A DNA stretch of 64,000 bases, taken from DASPTH01 sp046727575 (GTDB lineage: Bacteria; Actinomycetota; Acidimicrobiia; IMCC26256; DASPTH01). Shown here one piece after another: positions 33,326 through 45,356 of this stretch (its first letter is position 1; each line of letters opens with the position of its first letter). The notes under the pieces are model-generated. The model saw only the letters and a list, made by a program, of their open reading frames with translations. It had not been told where the DNA came from and made no database searches. The stretch spans positions 1-64,000 of the forward strand of contig JBKPCV010000054.1 in assembly GCA_046727575.1 (NCBI GenBank), written 5' to 3'. Both the position numbers and the translations under genes were made by a program.

Positions 33326-34143
33326 CGCCGCCCGCGTGACCACGCGTCACCCGACATGCGCGCCTTGCCTTCGGGTTGCACCTCGACGAGCTCGAACGCG
33401 CGGTTCTCCGCGACGCGCGCGCGCCAGACCTTGATCCGCTTTCCGTCGACCGTCGTCCACGCGCCCGGTCGCGGGTTCCCGGCGCGCACGACACGCACCA
33501 GTTCGGCGGGTGGTCTCGAGAAGTCGAGCTCGAACTCCTCCACGGTCAGCTTGTCGGCGTACGTGGGTTCGCCGACCTGGGGCTCCGGCGTGATCGTCGG
33601 GATGTCGGGCAAGGTGCGGAGCAGGAGATCCGTGCCGACCGCCACCAGCCGTGCGCGCAGCTCGCCCGCGGTCTCCTCGTCGCCGATCGGCGTCGTCGCG
33701 CGCGCGAATACGGCGCCGGCGTCGAGCTGCTTCTCGACCTGCATGATGCAGACGCCCGTTTCCGAGTCGCCGGCCAGGATCGCGCGCTCGACCGGCGCCG
33801 CACCGCGCCAACGCGGCAAGAGGGAGAAGTGCACGTTCACGAAGCCGAGTGGGAGCGCGGTGATGAGCGACTCGGGGAGCAGCTGCCCGAAGGCGACGAC
33901 GACGCCGAGGTCCGCGCCACTCGCCGCGACCTCGTCGGTGACTTCGCGCGCGCGCTCCGGTGTGCGGACCGTGAGGCCGAGTTCGGCGGCGGCGGCCTTG
34001 ACCGGGCTCGGCTCGGTGGCGCCACCACGCCCTCGCCTTCGATCGGGCTGGGTGACGACGATCGGGATGTCGTGCCCGGCGGCGTGGAGCGCGCGGAGCG
34101 CAGGCACCGCGTCGTCGGGCGTACCGAAGAACACCAGGCGCAC
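33322..34143 (-). CDS. fmt: methionyl-tRNA formyltransferase, shortened C-terminal domain
   Basis: Formylates initiator Met-tRNA. The catalytic domain is complete (VFFGTPDDAVPALRAL, VNVHFSLLPRWRGAAPVERA). At 273 residues it is about 40 shorter than the common form: between KVWRARV and LVEVQPEGKARMSG only a few residues remain where E. coli has roughly 25, so part of the C-terminal beta-barrel loop is missing. It lies in the canonical def-fmt-rsmB order, so activity is likely retained. Confidence 0.94.
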   Translation of the reverse strand: MRLVFFGTPDDAVPALRALHAAGHDIPIVVTQPDRRRGRGGATEPSPVKAAAAELGLTVRTPERAREVTDEVAASGADLGVVVAFGQLLPESLITALPLGFVNVHFSLLPRWRGAAPVERAILAGDSETGVCIMQVEKQLDAGAVFARATTPIGDEETAGELRARLVAVGTDLLLRTLPDIPTITPEPQVGEPTYADKLTVEEFELDFSRPPAELVRVVRAGNPRPGAWTTVDGKRIKVWRARVAENRAFELVEVQPEGKARMSGDAWSRGRR

Positions 34144-34183
34144 CGGGGAGTCCTCTCGACGCCCGCTCCGGGCGACGGGTCGC

Positions 34184-34708
34184 CTAGAGGCCCGGGTCGC
34201 CGGCGGGATGGGTCGCCGCGAGCTGGCGGTTCCGGAGCTCCGCCAGGGCCGCTCGTCGCACGTCGGGCTCCAGCCGGTCGAGCAGGAGCACGCCGTCGAG
34301 GTGGTCGATCTCGTGCTGGACCATCCGCGCGAGCAGGTCGTCGCCCTCGAGCACGACCTCCTCGCCGTCGAGGTCGACGCCGCGCATCGTGACGTGCTCG
34401 GCGCGCACGATCTCGAACCGGAAGCCCGGCACCGAGAGACAGCCCTCCTCCGACTGCACCTCGCCGGCGGTCTCGACGATCTCGGGATTGATGACGACGC
34501 CCGGCCCGTCGCCCTCGTGCAGGTCGTAGGTGAACAACCGCTTGCGGACGCCGACTTGCGGTGCCGCCAGCCCGACGCCTTCGGCGCGCGCCATGGTCTC
34601 GTACATACCGTGAACGAGTGGGACGAGGTCGGGGGTGATCTCGTCGACGGCGCGCGCGGGCTGTTTCAACACGGGGTCGCCGAACAGGCGCAGGACGTAG
34701 CTCGACAC
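34184..34708 (-). CDS. def: peptide deformylase
   Basis: Removes the N-formyl group from nascent proteins. All three family motifs are present: GVGLAAPQVG, EGCLSVPG (metal Cys) and QHEIDHLDG (metal His residues and catalytic Glu). 174 residues. It begins at GTG 34708 only 7 nt after a TAACCT hexamer, suggesting a leaderless mRNA and an internal promoter for def-fmt-rsmB. Confidence 0.97.
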   Translation of the reverse strand: MSSYVLRLFGDPVLKQPARAVDEITPDLVPLVHGMYETMARAEGVGLAAPQVGVRKRLFTYDLHEGDGPGVVINPEIVETAGEVQSEEGCLSVPGFRFEIVRAEHVTMRGVDLDGEEVVLEGDDLLARMVQHEIDHLDGVLLLDRLEPDVRRAALAELRNRQLAATHPAGDPGL

Positions 34709-34715
34709 GACGCCC

Positions 34716-34721
34716 AGGTTA
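34716..34721 (-). promoter_or_regulatory. candidate -10 element for leaderless def
   Basis: TAACCT on the minus strand (34721-34716) fits the TANNNT -10 rule and ends 7 nt before the def GTG, so transcription would start at or next to the start codon. No convincing -35 is seen. Confidence 0.4.
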
Positions 34722-34738
34722 CCCGCGGGAGTTCGCGG

Positions 34739-36577
34739 CTACGCCCGTCGCGGATCGACGTCGACACGCAGACGGCCCAGCGCGTGCGCGCGATTCACCG
34801 CCGGCGCGGCGAGCGCGTCGCAGAGCTTCGCCAACGTCGCGGCGCGCACGAGCGCGCGTCGGCCGTCGTCGACCGGACCAAGCACCGCGAGCCCGCCGGC
34901 GGCTCCGAGCGCATCGCACGCCGCGGTGACTGCCACCTTGTCGCCGCTCAGCTCCGCGGCGCCGCCGAACGGCGGCCAGCCGATCGCGAGCCGCCGGACG
35001 CGTTCGGCGGTGGCGACGACCATCGGCGTGCCGTCGCGCGCCGCCCGCACGACCTCGTGGTCCGGGATGCGGGTCTGGAGCAGGAGGGGGCCGCCGTCGC
35101 GCAAGAGGCGGACTGCCCGCACGAGGAGCCAGAGCGCCTGCTCCGCCGCACGAACCCGCGCGGCCAGGAGCTCCTGGTCGAGCTCGAGCACCGCGACGAG
35201 CCCTACGGGAGGCGCGACACGGTGTAGGACCGCTTCAGTGCCGATCACCACCTGGGCATCAGGGACGCGCTGCGCGGTCGCATCGACCGACGCAACGGTC
35301 ACGCGCGGCAACAGCGCCGCGAGGTCGTCACGAACTCCCTTCACGCCGGCTCGCAACCTGCGCAGCCGCGTGCCGTGGCAGTGCAGGCAGACGACCGGCC
35401 GTGACGCGTCGCACCGAGGGCACACGAGTGCCTCGTCACGCTGCACGACGGTCGCACCACAACGTTCGCAGCGCGCGAGTTCGTGGCACGCGCGGCACAC
35501 CAGCAGGCGCGCCCGTCCCCGACGATTCAGGACACACACCGCACGCTGGCTTCGGTCGAGACAACGACGGAGCTCGGTTGCCAACGCGTCGGTCAGTAGC
35601 CCGTGGCCGGGTTCCTCGTCGCGCTGATCGACCACGACGACGCGTGGCCACCGAAGTCGCGCGTCACCGGCGGGCTCCTCGAGCGCCACGAGCACGTCGA
35701 CGGTCGGGGCGGGGGTGAGCACGCGCACCGACGCACCGTCTCGTGCGGCCCGTTCGAGCGCGACGTCGCGCGCGTTCCACGTCGGCGCCCGCTCCTGCTC
35801 GAGCGCCTCGTCGGCTTCGTCGAGGACCACGATCCGGGACAGGTCGGGCACCGGCGCCCAGACCGCCGTGCGGCCGCCGACCACGACGTGTGCGCCGGCG
35901 CGCGCCCGGTCCCACGCCCCGGTCAACGTCGCCGCGGACTCGCCGGAACGCATCACCAGCACCTCGCGCCCGTGGCGTTCCAGCTCAGCGACGAGCCGCG
36001 CGCCGCGCGCCGCGTCCGGGTCGACCACGATCGTCGACCCCTCCGCGGCGACAAGGGTCGCACCCACGGAACCGAGATCGACCCCCGGCGACGTCAGGAT
36101 CAGCGGCCCGTCGTCAGCAGCGAACTCTGGATACACAGCGCTCTCGCGCTCGGGCATCGAGCCGGCCGGCACGACGTTGGGCGGCGACGCCGCGCGCAGG
36201 AACGTCGCCAGAGGCCCAGCCCAGCGCCACGCCGCCCATCGGCACAACGCCACGACGTCGGCCGGCGGCCCCGCCGACACCACCGCGGCGATGTCACGCA
36301 GACGCGCGCCGTCGACGTCCGGCTCCGCGACGTCGTAGTCGAGCACCCAACCGCGCACGCGGCGCCCGTGCAACGGGACGCGGACGATCGTGCCGACGTG
36401 CACGGCGCGCGCGAGCTCGTCGGGAAGCGAGTAGTCGAACGCGCGGTGGACCGCGGGCAGGTCGGGTTGGACGCGGCAGACGCGCGTGGTCAGGTTACGC
36501 GAGCGCTTTCGCCGCCGACGCGAGCTCGTCGGCCGCGTCCGTGCGTTCCCACGTGAAGTCGCGCTCGGAGCGTCCAA
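34739..36577 (-). CDS. priA: PriA-like primosomal protein lacking Walker A
   Basis: About 585-612 residues. The N-terminal 3'-DNA-binding domain (VHRAFDYSLPDEL, GTIVRVPLHGRRVRGWV) and the zinc module with eight cysteines (CRACHELARCERCG...CPRCD...CLHCHG) match PriA. The helicase core has no GKT/S P-loop (LVAAEGSTIVVDPD stands in its place) and a degenerate Walker B (LDEADE), as in other actinobacterial PriA, so helicase activity is doubtful. The start is unresolved: TTG 36577 overlaps metK by 83 nt and adds Arg-rich sequence, while a CTG at 36493 lies 1 nt after the metK TAA and fits the family N-terminus. Confidence 0.85.
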   Translation of the reverse strand: MDAPSATSRGNARTRPTSSRRRRKRSRNLTTRVCRVQPDLPAVHRAFDYSLPDELARAVHVGTIVRVPLHGRRVRGWVLDYDVAEPDVDGARLRDIAAVVSAGPPADVVALCRWAAWRWAGPLATFLRAASPPNVVPAGSMPERESAVYPEFAADDGPLILTSPGVDLGSVGATLVAAEGSTIVVDPDAARGARLVAELERHGREVLVMRSGESAATLTGAWDRARAGAHVVVGGRTAVWAPVPDLSRIVVLDEADEALEQERAPTWNARDVALERAARDGASVRVLTPAPTVDVLVALEEPAGDARLRWPRVVVVDQRDEEPGHGLLTDALATELRRCLDRSQRAVCVLNRRGRARLLVCRACHELARCERCGATVVQRDEALVCPRCDASRPVVCLHCHGTRLRRLRAGVKGVRDDLAALLPRVTVASVDATAQRVPDAQVVIGTEAVLHRVAPPVGLVAVLELDQELLAARVRAAEQALWLLVRAVRLLRDGGPLLLQTRIPDHEVVRAARDGTPMVVATAERVRRLAIGWPPFGGAAELSGDKVAVTAACDALGAAGGLAVLGPVDDGRRALVRAATLAKLCDALAAPAVNRAHALGRLRVDVDPRRA

Positions 36578-37694
36578 AGTGCCCGTACGCGGCGGTGCCG
36601 CGAAAGATGGGCCGTCGCAGGTCGAAGCGTTCGATGATGGCGGCAGGCCGGAGGTCGAAGTGCTCCTGGAGCAGCGCCGGCAACTTCAGCGGGTCGATTT
36701 CGGACGTGCCGAAGGTCTCCACCATCATCGACACCGGGCGCGCGACCCCGATCGCGTACGCCACTTGGACTTCGCACCGCCCGGCGATCCCGGCCGCGAC
36801 GACGTTCTTCGCCACGTTGCGCGCCGCGTATGCGGCGGAGCGGTCGACCTTGGTGGGATCCTTCCCGCTGAACGCGCCACCGCCGTGGCGCGCCATGCCG
36901 CCGTAGGTGTCGACGATGATCTTGCGGCCCGTGAGCCCGCAGTCGGCGTGCGGTCCGCCGAGCTCGAACGCGCCCGTCGGGTTCACGAGCACCTCGAAGT
37001 CGTCGTCGAGAAACTGCTCGGGCAACGTCGGTCGGATCACGTACTCGATCAGGTCTGCCTTCATCACGCCGTTGATGTCGACGCCGGGGGCGTGCTGGCT
37101 CGAGATCAACACCGTCGACAGCGCCTTTGGGTCGCCGTCTTCGTAGAGGATGCTCACCTGCGTCTTGCCGTCGGGCCGCAGGTAGTCGAGCGCGCCGTCC
37201 TTGCGCACCGCCGCCAGGCGAGCTGCCATCCGGTGCGCGAGCCAGATCGGCATCGGCATGAGGTCGGGCGTGTCCCCGCAGGCGTACCCGAACATCATGC
37301 CCTGGTCGCCGGCACCGACCTCGTCGAACCGGTCGCCGACTCCGTCGCGAACCTCTCTGGCCTTGTCGACGCCTTGCGCGATGTCGGACGACTGCTCGTC
37401 GATCGAAGTGATGACCGCGCACGTCTTTGCATCGAACCCGTACGACGCGTCCGTGTAACCGATGCTCTGCACGGTGTCGCGCACCACGCGCTGGAAGTCG
37501 ACGTACGCGTGCGTCGAGATCTCGCCCGCGACCACGACCAGGCCGGTGGTGCACAGCGACTCGCACGCGACGCGACTCTGCGGATCCTGCTCGATGATGG
37601 CGTCGAGGATCGCGTCGCTGATCTGATCGCACATCTTGTCGGGATGGCCCTCGGTGACCGACTCGGATGTGAAGGTGTAGTGCTCAGCGCCCAA
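36495..37694 (-). CDS. metK: S-adenosylmethionine synthetase
   Basis: Makes AdoMet from ATP and methionine. The 399-residue protein has ESVTEGHPDKMCDQISDAI, the GAGDQGMMFGYAC hexapeptide region and the P-loop-like GGGAFSGKDPTKVDRS. TTG 37694 is preceded by GGAGGAGAG and overlaps coaBC by 11 nt. AdoMet produced here supports rsmB and the SpoU methyltransferase among others. There is no SAM riboswitch upstream because coaBC abuts it. Confidence 0.96.
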   Translation of the reverse strand: MGAEHYTFTSESVTEGHPDKMCDQISDAILDAIIEQDPQSRVACESLCTTGLVVVAGEISTHAYVDFQRVVRDTVQSIGYTDASYGFDAKTCAVITSIDEQSSDIAQGVDKAREVRDGVGDRFDEVGAGDQGMMFGYACGDTPDLMPMPIWLAHRMAARLAAVRKDGALDYLRPDGKTQVSILYEDGDPKALSTVLISSQHAPGVDINGVMKADLIEYVIRPTLPEQFLDDDFEVLVNPTGAFELGGPHADCGLTGRKIIVDTYGGMARHGGGAFSGKDPTKVDRSAAYAARNVAKNVVAAGIAGRCEVQVAYAIGVARPVSMMVETFGTSEIDPLKLPALLQEHFDLRPAAIIERFDLRRPIFRGTAAYGHFGRSERDFTWERTDAADELASAAKALA

Positions 37695-38934
37695 CCGCCC
37701 GCCTCTCCTCCAGGAGCGCCCGCACCCTATCGAGGATCACTCCCGCAAGTTCGATCTTGGACTGCAAGGGCAGCGGCGCGACGCCGCCCTCGGCGTCGAG
37801 GATGACGGCGCGGTTGGTGTCAACCTCGAAGCCGGCGTCGGGCTCGGCGACGTTGTTCGCGACCATGAGATCGAGGTGCTTCGCAGCGAGCTTCCGCGCG
37901 GCGTTCGCGAGCACGTCGTCCGTCTCGGCGGCGAACCCCACGAGCACCTGACCGGGCCGCTTGTCGCGGCCGAGGTCGACGGAGAAGTCGTAGGTGGGCT
38001 CGAGCACGATCTCGGGAATGCCTTCGTCCTTCTTCAGCTTGCGAGCGGGTGGCTCCTTGGGCCGGAAGTCGGCCACCGCGGCTGCTTGGACGATGACATC
38101 CACGTCATCGGCACGCGCGAGCACCGCGTCCTGCATCTCGGCGGCCGTCTGCACGCTGACGATCTCGACGGCTGCGGGCGCGGGCCGGCCGATGGTGGTC
38201 ACGAGGGTGACCGCCGCGCCCCGGCGCGCCGCGACCTCCGCCACTGCGTAGCCCTGCTTCCCCGACGAGCGGTTCGTGATGACGCGTACGGCATCGATCG
38301 GTTCGCGGGTCCCACCCGCGGTGACGAGCACCCGGTAGCCGCCGAGGTCGCCGGCCCGGGCGAGAACGTCGGCCGCGGCGGCGACGATCGCTCCGGGCTC
38401 GGCCAGGCGACCCGCACCCGAGTCACCGCCGGCGAGTCGACCGGTCTCCGGCCCGACGACGTATACCCCGCGGCGTCGCAGCGTCGTGATGTTGTCCTGC
38501 ACCGCGGCGTGCTCCCACATCTCGGTGTGCATTGCCGGTGCCACGATTACCGGCGCGCGGGTGGCGAGCAGCGTCGCGGTCAGGAGGTCGTCGGAGATAC
38601 CCGCTGCGTACTTACCGAGCACCTTGGCGGTGGCGGGCGCCACGATCACCAGGTCGGCCGTCTGGCCGAGGCGCGTGTGCGGGATCGGCTCGGGCGCGTC
38701 GAAGAGCGACGTGCGCGCCGGCTCCGACGCGAGCGCCGAGAACGTGAGCGCGCCGACGAAGCGCTGCGCGTCGTCGGTGAGCACCGGCGACACGTACGCG
38801 CCCGCGTCGACGAGCTGGCGGCAGACCTCGACCGCCTTGTACGCGGCGATGCCGCCGCTCACACCGAGTACGACGCGTCGGCCGCGGAGCGCCGGCACGG
38901 TGCCCGAAACGGTTGACAGATCGTCGGAGGCCAT
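37684..38934 (-). CDS. coaBC: phosphopantothenoylcysteine decarboxylase/synthetase
   Basis: Bifunctional CoA-pathway enzyme, 416 residues. The N-terminal FMN-dependent CoaC domain has GVSGGIAAYKAVE, the catalytic-His region IPHTRLG and VAPAMHTEMW; the C-terminal CoaB domain has VTAGGTREPIDAVR, NRSSGKQGYAVAE and AAVADFRP. ATG 38934 lies 21 nt after rpoZ. Confidence 0.96.
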   Translation of the reverse strand: MASDDLSTVSGTVPALRGRRVVLGVSGGIAAYKAVEVCRQLVDAGAYVSPVLTDDAQRFVGALTFSALASEPARTSLFDAPEPIPHTRLGQTADLVIVAPATAKVLGKYAAGISDDLLTATLLATRAPVIVAPAMHTEMWEHAAVQDNITTLRRRGVYVVGPETGRLAGGDSGAGRLAEPGAIVAAAADVLARAGDLGGYRVLVTAGGTREPIDAVRVITNRSSGKQGYAVAEVAARRGAAVTLVTTIGRPAPAAVEIVSVQTAAEMQDAVLARADDVDVIVQAAAVADFRPKEPPARKLKKDEGIPEIVLEPTYDFSVDLGRDKRPGQVLVGFAAETDDVLANAARKLAAKHLDLMVANNVAEPDAGFEVDTNRAVILDAEGGVAPLPLQSKIELAGVILDRVRALLEERRAVGR

Positions 38935-38955
38935 CGGCTCGTTCCGCCGGTCGGC

Positions 38956-39285
38956 TCAGGCCTCGATCGGCTCGTCTGACTCGTCAGCGTCGGCTTCGGC
39001 TTCGGGTCGCGCTTCGGCGTCGGGCTCCTCCGACTCGTCGGGGAGCGGTACCGCCTCGATCTTCCCGACCTCGATCTCCTCGAGCGAGATCGACAGCGGC
39101 TTGCGCGACACGGAGTTGACCTGTGGGGGGACGATCTTGCCGAGGCCCTCGCCGAGCTGGTTGTAGTAGTCATTGATCTCACGAGCACGCATCGCCGAGA
39201 GCGTGACGAGGGTGAACTTCGAGTCGACGCGCTCGAGCAGGCTCTCCATGCGCGGCGTCATGAGCGACGTGCGGCGCTCGGCCAT
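38956..39285 (-). CDS. rpoZ: RNA polymerase omega subunit
   Basis: Core omega sequence MESLLERVDSKFTLVTLSAMRAREINDYYNQLGEG folds around the beta' C-terminus. The C-terminal about 30 residues are a highly acidic low-complexity tail (DESEEPDAEARPEAEADADE). ATG 39285 has CGGAG upstream; ATG 39261 and GTG 39321 are alternatives. It lies directly after gmk as in most bacteria. Confidence 0.92.
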   Translation of the reverse strand: MAERRTSLMTPRMESLLERVDSKFTLVTLSAMRAREINDYYNQLGEGLGKIVPPQVNSVSRKPLSISLEEIEVGKIEAVPLPDESEEPDAEARPEAEADADESDEPIEA

Positions 39286-39336
39286 GTAGCGGCTCCGGAC
39301 TTCGGGGACGGGTGACGACACGGGTCGGGAGCGTGC

Positions 39337-39897
39337 TCAGCCCCGAGCCCGGCAGGCAACCAGGATATCAGCCACCCTTGCCACCGTTGCATCCACGTCG
39401 TCGTTGACGACGACGTGGTCGAACTCCTGCGCGTGCGCCTCTTCGTCGACGGCGGCCGCGAGCCGCCGCGTGATCTCGGACGGATCGTCGAGGCCGCGAT
39501 CCACGAGGCGGCGGCGCTGTTCCTCACGAGACGGCGGCCGGACGAACACGAGCACGGCCTCGGGGAATGCCCGCTTCACCGCGAGGGCTCCCTGGACGTC
39601 GATCTCGAGCACGACGTCCTGTCCGGCGCGCAGGTGCTCGACGACGGGCCCCCGCGGCGTGCCCTTGAACTCGCCATAGACGTCGAACCACTCGAGGAAC
39701 CCGTCGGCGTCACGCGTCGCAACGAAGCCGTCCCGGTCGACGAAGTGGTAGTCGACACCGTCGCGCTCCCCCGGTCGCGGTGAGCGCGTCGTGGTCGACA
39801 CCGAGAGCCACAGCGACGGTTCTCGCTCGAGCAACTTCCGGACGATGGTCCCCTTGCCGACCCCTGACGGACCGGCGATGACGAGCAGGACGCCCAG
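39337..39897 (-). CDS. gmk: guanylate kinase with apparent CTG start
   Basis: Phosphorylates GMP to GDP. The first canonical start in frame (TTG 39834) lies after the P-loop, which must be coding: VLLVIAGPSGVGKGTIVRK is encoded just upstream in the same frame. Between an in-frame TGA (39919-39917) and this segment there is no ATG, GTG or TTG; CTG 39897, preceded by a GGTGGGGG run, is the most likely start and gives 186 residues, a normal length. The core includes STTTRSPRPGE and LEIDVQGA. A sequencing error is the alternative explanation. Confidence 0.9.
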   Translation of the reverse strand: MGVLLVIAGPSGVGKGTIVRKLLEREPSLWLSVSTTTRSPRPGERDGVDYHFVDRDGFVATRDADGFLEWFDVYGEFKGTPRGPVVEHLRAGQDVVLEIDVQGALAVKRAFPEAVLVFVRPPSREEQRRRLVDRGLDDPSEITRRLAAAVDEEAHAQEFDHVVVNDDVDATVARVADILVACRARG

Positions 39898-39964
39898 GTC
39901 AGGCCCCCACCCCGGTCACTCCGCTCTCGGTTCTGCGGCCTCCGGCAAGCGAACCTCCGCTCCG

Positions 39965-40294
39965 TCAGCTACCGCGCACGATCTTCGGATGGCAGAGCAG
40001 ACCGTCGCGCTGGTTGCGCCCCAGACCGCGCAGTCGACGGCTCTCGCTGATGTCGAGCTCTTCCATGATCCGGCGCGCTTGCACCTTACCCACACCCGGG
40101 AGCGACTCGAGCACGCTGACGACCTTCAACTTCGCGAGCGCGTCGTCACGCGTGCCCTGGTCGAACAGGTCCTCGAGCCCCATGGATCCCTGCTTCAACT
40201 TTGCCTTCACCTCTGCACGCTGACGACGGGCCTCCGCCGCCTTTTCGAGCGCAGCTTGACGCTGCTCGGGGGTGAGCGCAGGGGGCAAGGGCAT
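39965..40294 (-). CDS. mihF: integration host factor, actinobacterial type (mIHF)
   Basis: A 109-residue nucleoid-associated protein unrelated to HU-type IHF. A basic N-terminal helix (RQAALEKAAEARRQRAEVKAKLK) is followed by the helix-two-turn-helix part (LESLPGVGKVQARRIMEELDI, a DNA-backbone-binding HhH-like motif). It is essential in mycobacteria. ATG 40294 has GGAGG. Its position upstream of gmk-rpoZ is the conserved actinobacterial order. Confidence 0.95.
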   Translation of the reverse strand: MPLPPALTPEQRQAALEKAAEARRQRAEVKAKLKQGSMGLEDLFDQGTRDDALAKLKVVSVLESLPGVGKVQARRIMEELDISESRRLRGLGRNQRDGLLCHPKIVRGS

Positions 40295-40325
40295 GCGACG
40301 ACCTCCGGGACAGACAGCGGCGCTC

Positions 40326-40353
40326 AGTATACGCAGGTGCCTTGTTCGTGCAA
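40326..40353 (-). promoter_or_regulatory. mihF promoter
   Basis: On the minus strand TTGCAC (40353-40348), a 16-nt spacer and TATACT (40331-40326) lie in the 63-nt pyrF-mihF gap. The leader of about 30 nt ends in a GGAGG Shine-Dalgarno. It would drive mihF-gmk-rpoZ-coaBC and beyond. Confidence 0.65.
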
Positions 40354-40357
40354 CTGG

Positions 40358-41053
40358 TCAGGCCGAGTCGCGGGCGAGCGCGGCCGCAACGTCGCGCGTA
40401 ATCTTGTCGGCCGCTCTTTCCGGCTCGTCCGACGCGGCGACTGCACGACCGATCACGAGCCAGTCAGCGCCGCTCGTGATCGCGCCGCCCGGCGTGTCGA
40501 CCCGAGCCTGGTCGTGGGCGTCGTCTCCGGGCAGGCGAATGCCGGGCACCATCGTTCGCAAGTCGCGTCGACGCGCGAGTACCACGTCGCGCGCCGCGCA
40601 CACCACGCCGTCACAGCCTGCTCCTGCCGCGACATCCATCCGCGACTCGAGCGCATGCACGTCGGGGTCACTCGTGAGCACGGTGACCGCGAGCGCGACT
40701 GGCCGCGCGTGCCCGACATCGCGCGCGCCGTCGCGTAAACCGTGGACTCCCGCGCGCAACATCGCGTCACCACCCGCCGCATGGAAGTTCAGGAAGTCGA
40801 CGCCGCGCCGCCCGATCGACCGCGCGCCGCGTTCGACCGTCGTCGGGATGTCGTAGAGCTTGAGGTCGGCGAAAACCCGGAAACCCTTGTGCCGCAAGGC
40901 CTCAAAGGCATCGGGGCCAGCCGCCGCGTACAGCTCGTAGCCCACCTTCACGGTGCCGAACCACGGGGCCAGGCGCTCCGCGAACGCAACCGCGTCGTCG
41001 AGATTGTCGACGTCGAGTGCGAGCACGAGCCGGTCGCGCGCTGACGTCGTCAT
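40358..41053 (-). CDS. pyrF: orotidine 5'-phosphate decarboxylase
   Basis: Last step to UMP. The 231-residue TIM barrel has LALDVDNLDDA and the catalytic FADLKLYDIPTTVERGA (Asp-Lys-Asp network), then GIRLPGDD and the phosphate site VIGRAVAAS. ATG 41053 shares one base with the pyrD stop (TGATG). Confidence 0.96.
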   Translation of the reverse strand: MTTSARDRLVLALDVDNLDDAVAFAERLAPWFGTVKVGYELYAAAGPDAFEALRHKGFRVFADLKLYDIPTTVERGARSIGRRGVDFLNFHAAGGDAMLRAGVHGLRDGARDVGHARPVALAVTVLTSDPDVHALESRMDVAAGAGCDGVVCAARDVVLARRRDLRTMVPGIRLPGDDAHDQARVDTPGGAITSGADWLVIGRAVAASDEPERAADKITRDVAAALARDSA

Positions 41054-41967
41054 CACGCGTCTCTCATCGCACCGACGAGCTCGGTCACGTGCGCGACCTC
41101 GTGACGCGCGCACCACTCCACGAGCTCCTCGAGTACGCGGTGTGGCGCGCGCGGATCGAGGAAGCTCGCGGTGCCAACCGACACCGCGCTCGCGCCGGCC
41201 AGCAGCATTTCGACCGCGTCCTCGCCCGACTGCACACCGCCCGTACCGATCACTGGTATTCCAGGAAGCGCGCGCGTGACGTCGTACACGGCGCGCAGCG
41301 CGACGGGTTTGATGGCGGGGCCGGAGAGACCGCCCCCTCCACCACCTAATGCGGGTCTTCGCGTCTCGGCATTCACGAGCAGGCCCATCAGCGTGTTGAC
41401 GAGCGTGAGCCCGTCCGCGCCGGCGTCGACCGCGGCACGCGCGATGACCACGAGGTCGGTCACATTCGGTGACAACTTTACGAACACCGGCAACCCGAGT
41501 CGTGTATCGACGACGGCGCGAACCGCGTCCGCCGTCGCGCGCGAGTCGTGCGCGAACATCTCGGAGCGCTGGTGCAAGTTCGGGCAACTCACGTTGACTT
41601 CGACGGCGACAAGGTCTTCGCGCGCGGTGCGGAGTTGGTCGGCCACGCATCCGAACTCTTCGGTCGTGCGGCCCCAGATCGACGCGATGACACGCGCGCC
41701 CTGTGCACGTAGCGCGCACAGATCGTGCTCGATCCACGATGTCACGCCCGGACCCTCGAGCCCGACCGCGTTGAGCATGCCGGCCGCGGTCGTGTGCAGG
41801 CGGGGCGCCGGCTTGCCCGGCCAGGGGTCCGCGCAGACCGATTTCGCGGTGACGGCGCCCAAGCGGCTCGCGTCGCTGTGGCGTGCCACCTCGGCGCCGT
41901 GCCCGTACGTGCCTGACGCGGTCACGATCGGGTTCGGCAGCCTCAGTGGGCCGAGTTGCACCTCCAT
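41053..41967 (-). CDS. pyrD: dihydroorotate dehydrogenase, class 1B-like
   Basis: FMN enzyme oxidising dihydroorotate. The 304-residue protein starts MEVQLGPLRLPNPIVTASGT, the class 1B N-terminus; the catalytic base is the Cys in VNVSCPNLH, as in class 1 enzymes, and the FMN site is VIGTGGVQSGEDA. ATG 41967 is preferred by length; an ATG at 42039 overlapping the carB stop (TGATG) would add 24 unconserved residues. Class 1B enzymes normally need PyrK to pass electrons to NAD, but no pyrK is present between carB and pyrD. Confidence 0.93.
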   Translation of the reverse strand: MEVQLGPLRLPNPIVTASGTYGHGAEVARHSDASRLGAVTAKSVCADPWPGKPAPRLHTTAAGMLNAVGLEGPGVTSWIEHDLCALRAQGARVIASIWGRTTEEFGCVADQLRTAREDLVAVEVNVSCPNLHQRSEMFAHDSRATADAVRAVVDTRLGLPVFVKLSPNVTDLVVIARAAVDAGADGLTLVNTLMGLLVNAETRRPALGGGGGGLSGPAIKPVALRAVYDVTRALPGIPVIGTGGVQSGEDAVEMLLAGASAVSVGTASFLDPRAPHRVLEELVEWCARHEVAHVTELVGAMRDA

Positions 41968-42038
41968 CCCTCTCGAACCGGCGTCGACGGTTGGGGTAGA
42001 ACCCTGCTGCCTGACGCCGGATCGCTCGGGGCGGCGCA

Positions 42039-45347
<3,309 letters not shown>

Positions 45348-45356
45348 CGCTCGGCG

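Noticed and set aside
31337..35227. 1296-codon plus-strand frame opposite rpe, rsmB, fmt and def
   Set aside because: Spans four well-identified minus-strand genes and their gaps; no recognisable domains.
37694..37800. SAM riboswitch upstream of metK, or T-boxes upstream of tyrS and pheS
   Set aside because: Those positions are occupied by coding sequence or repeats and show no specifier or anticodon-loop structure.
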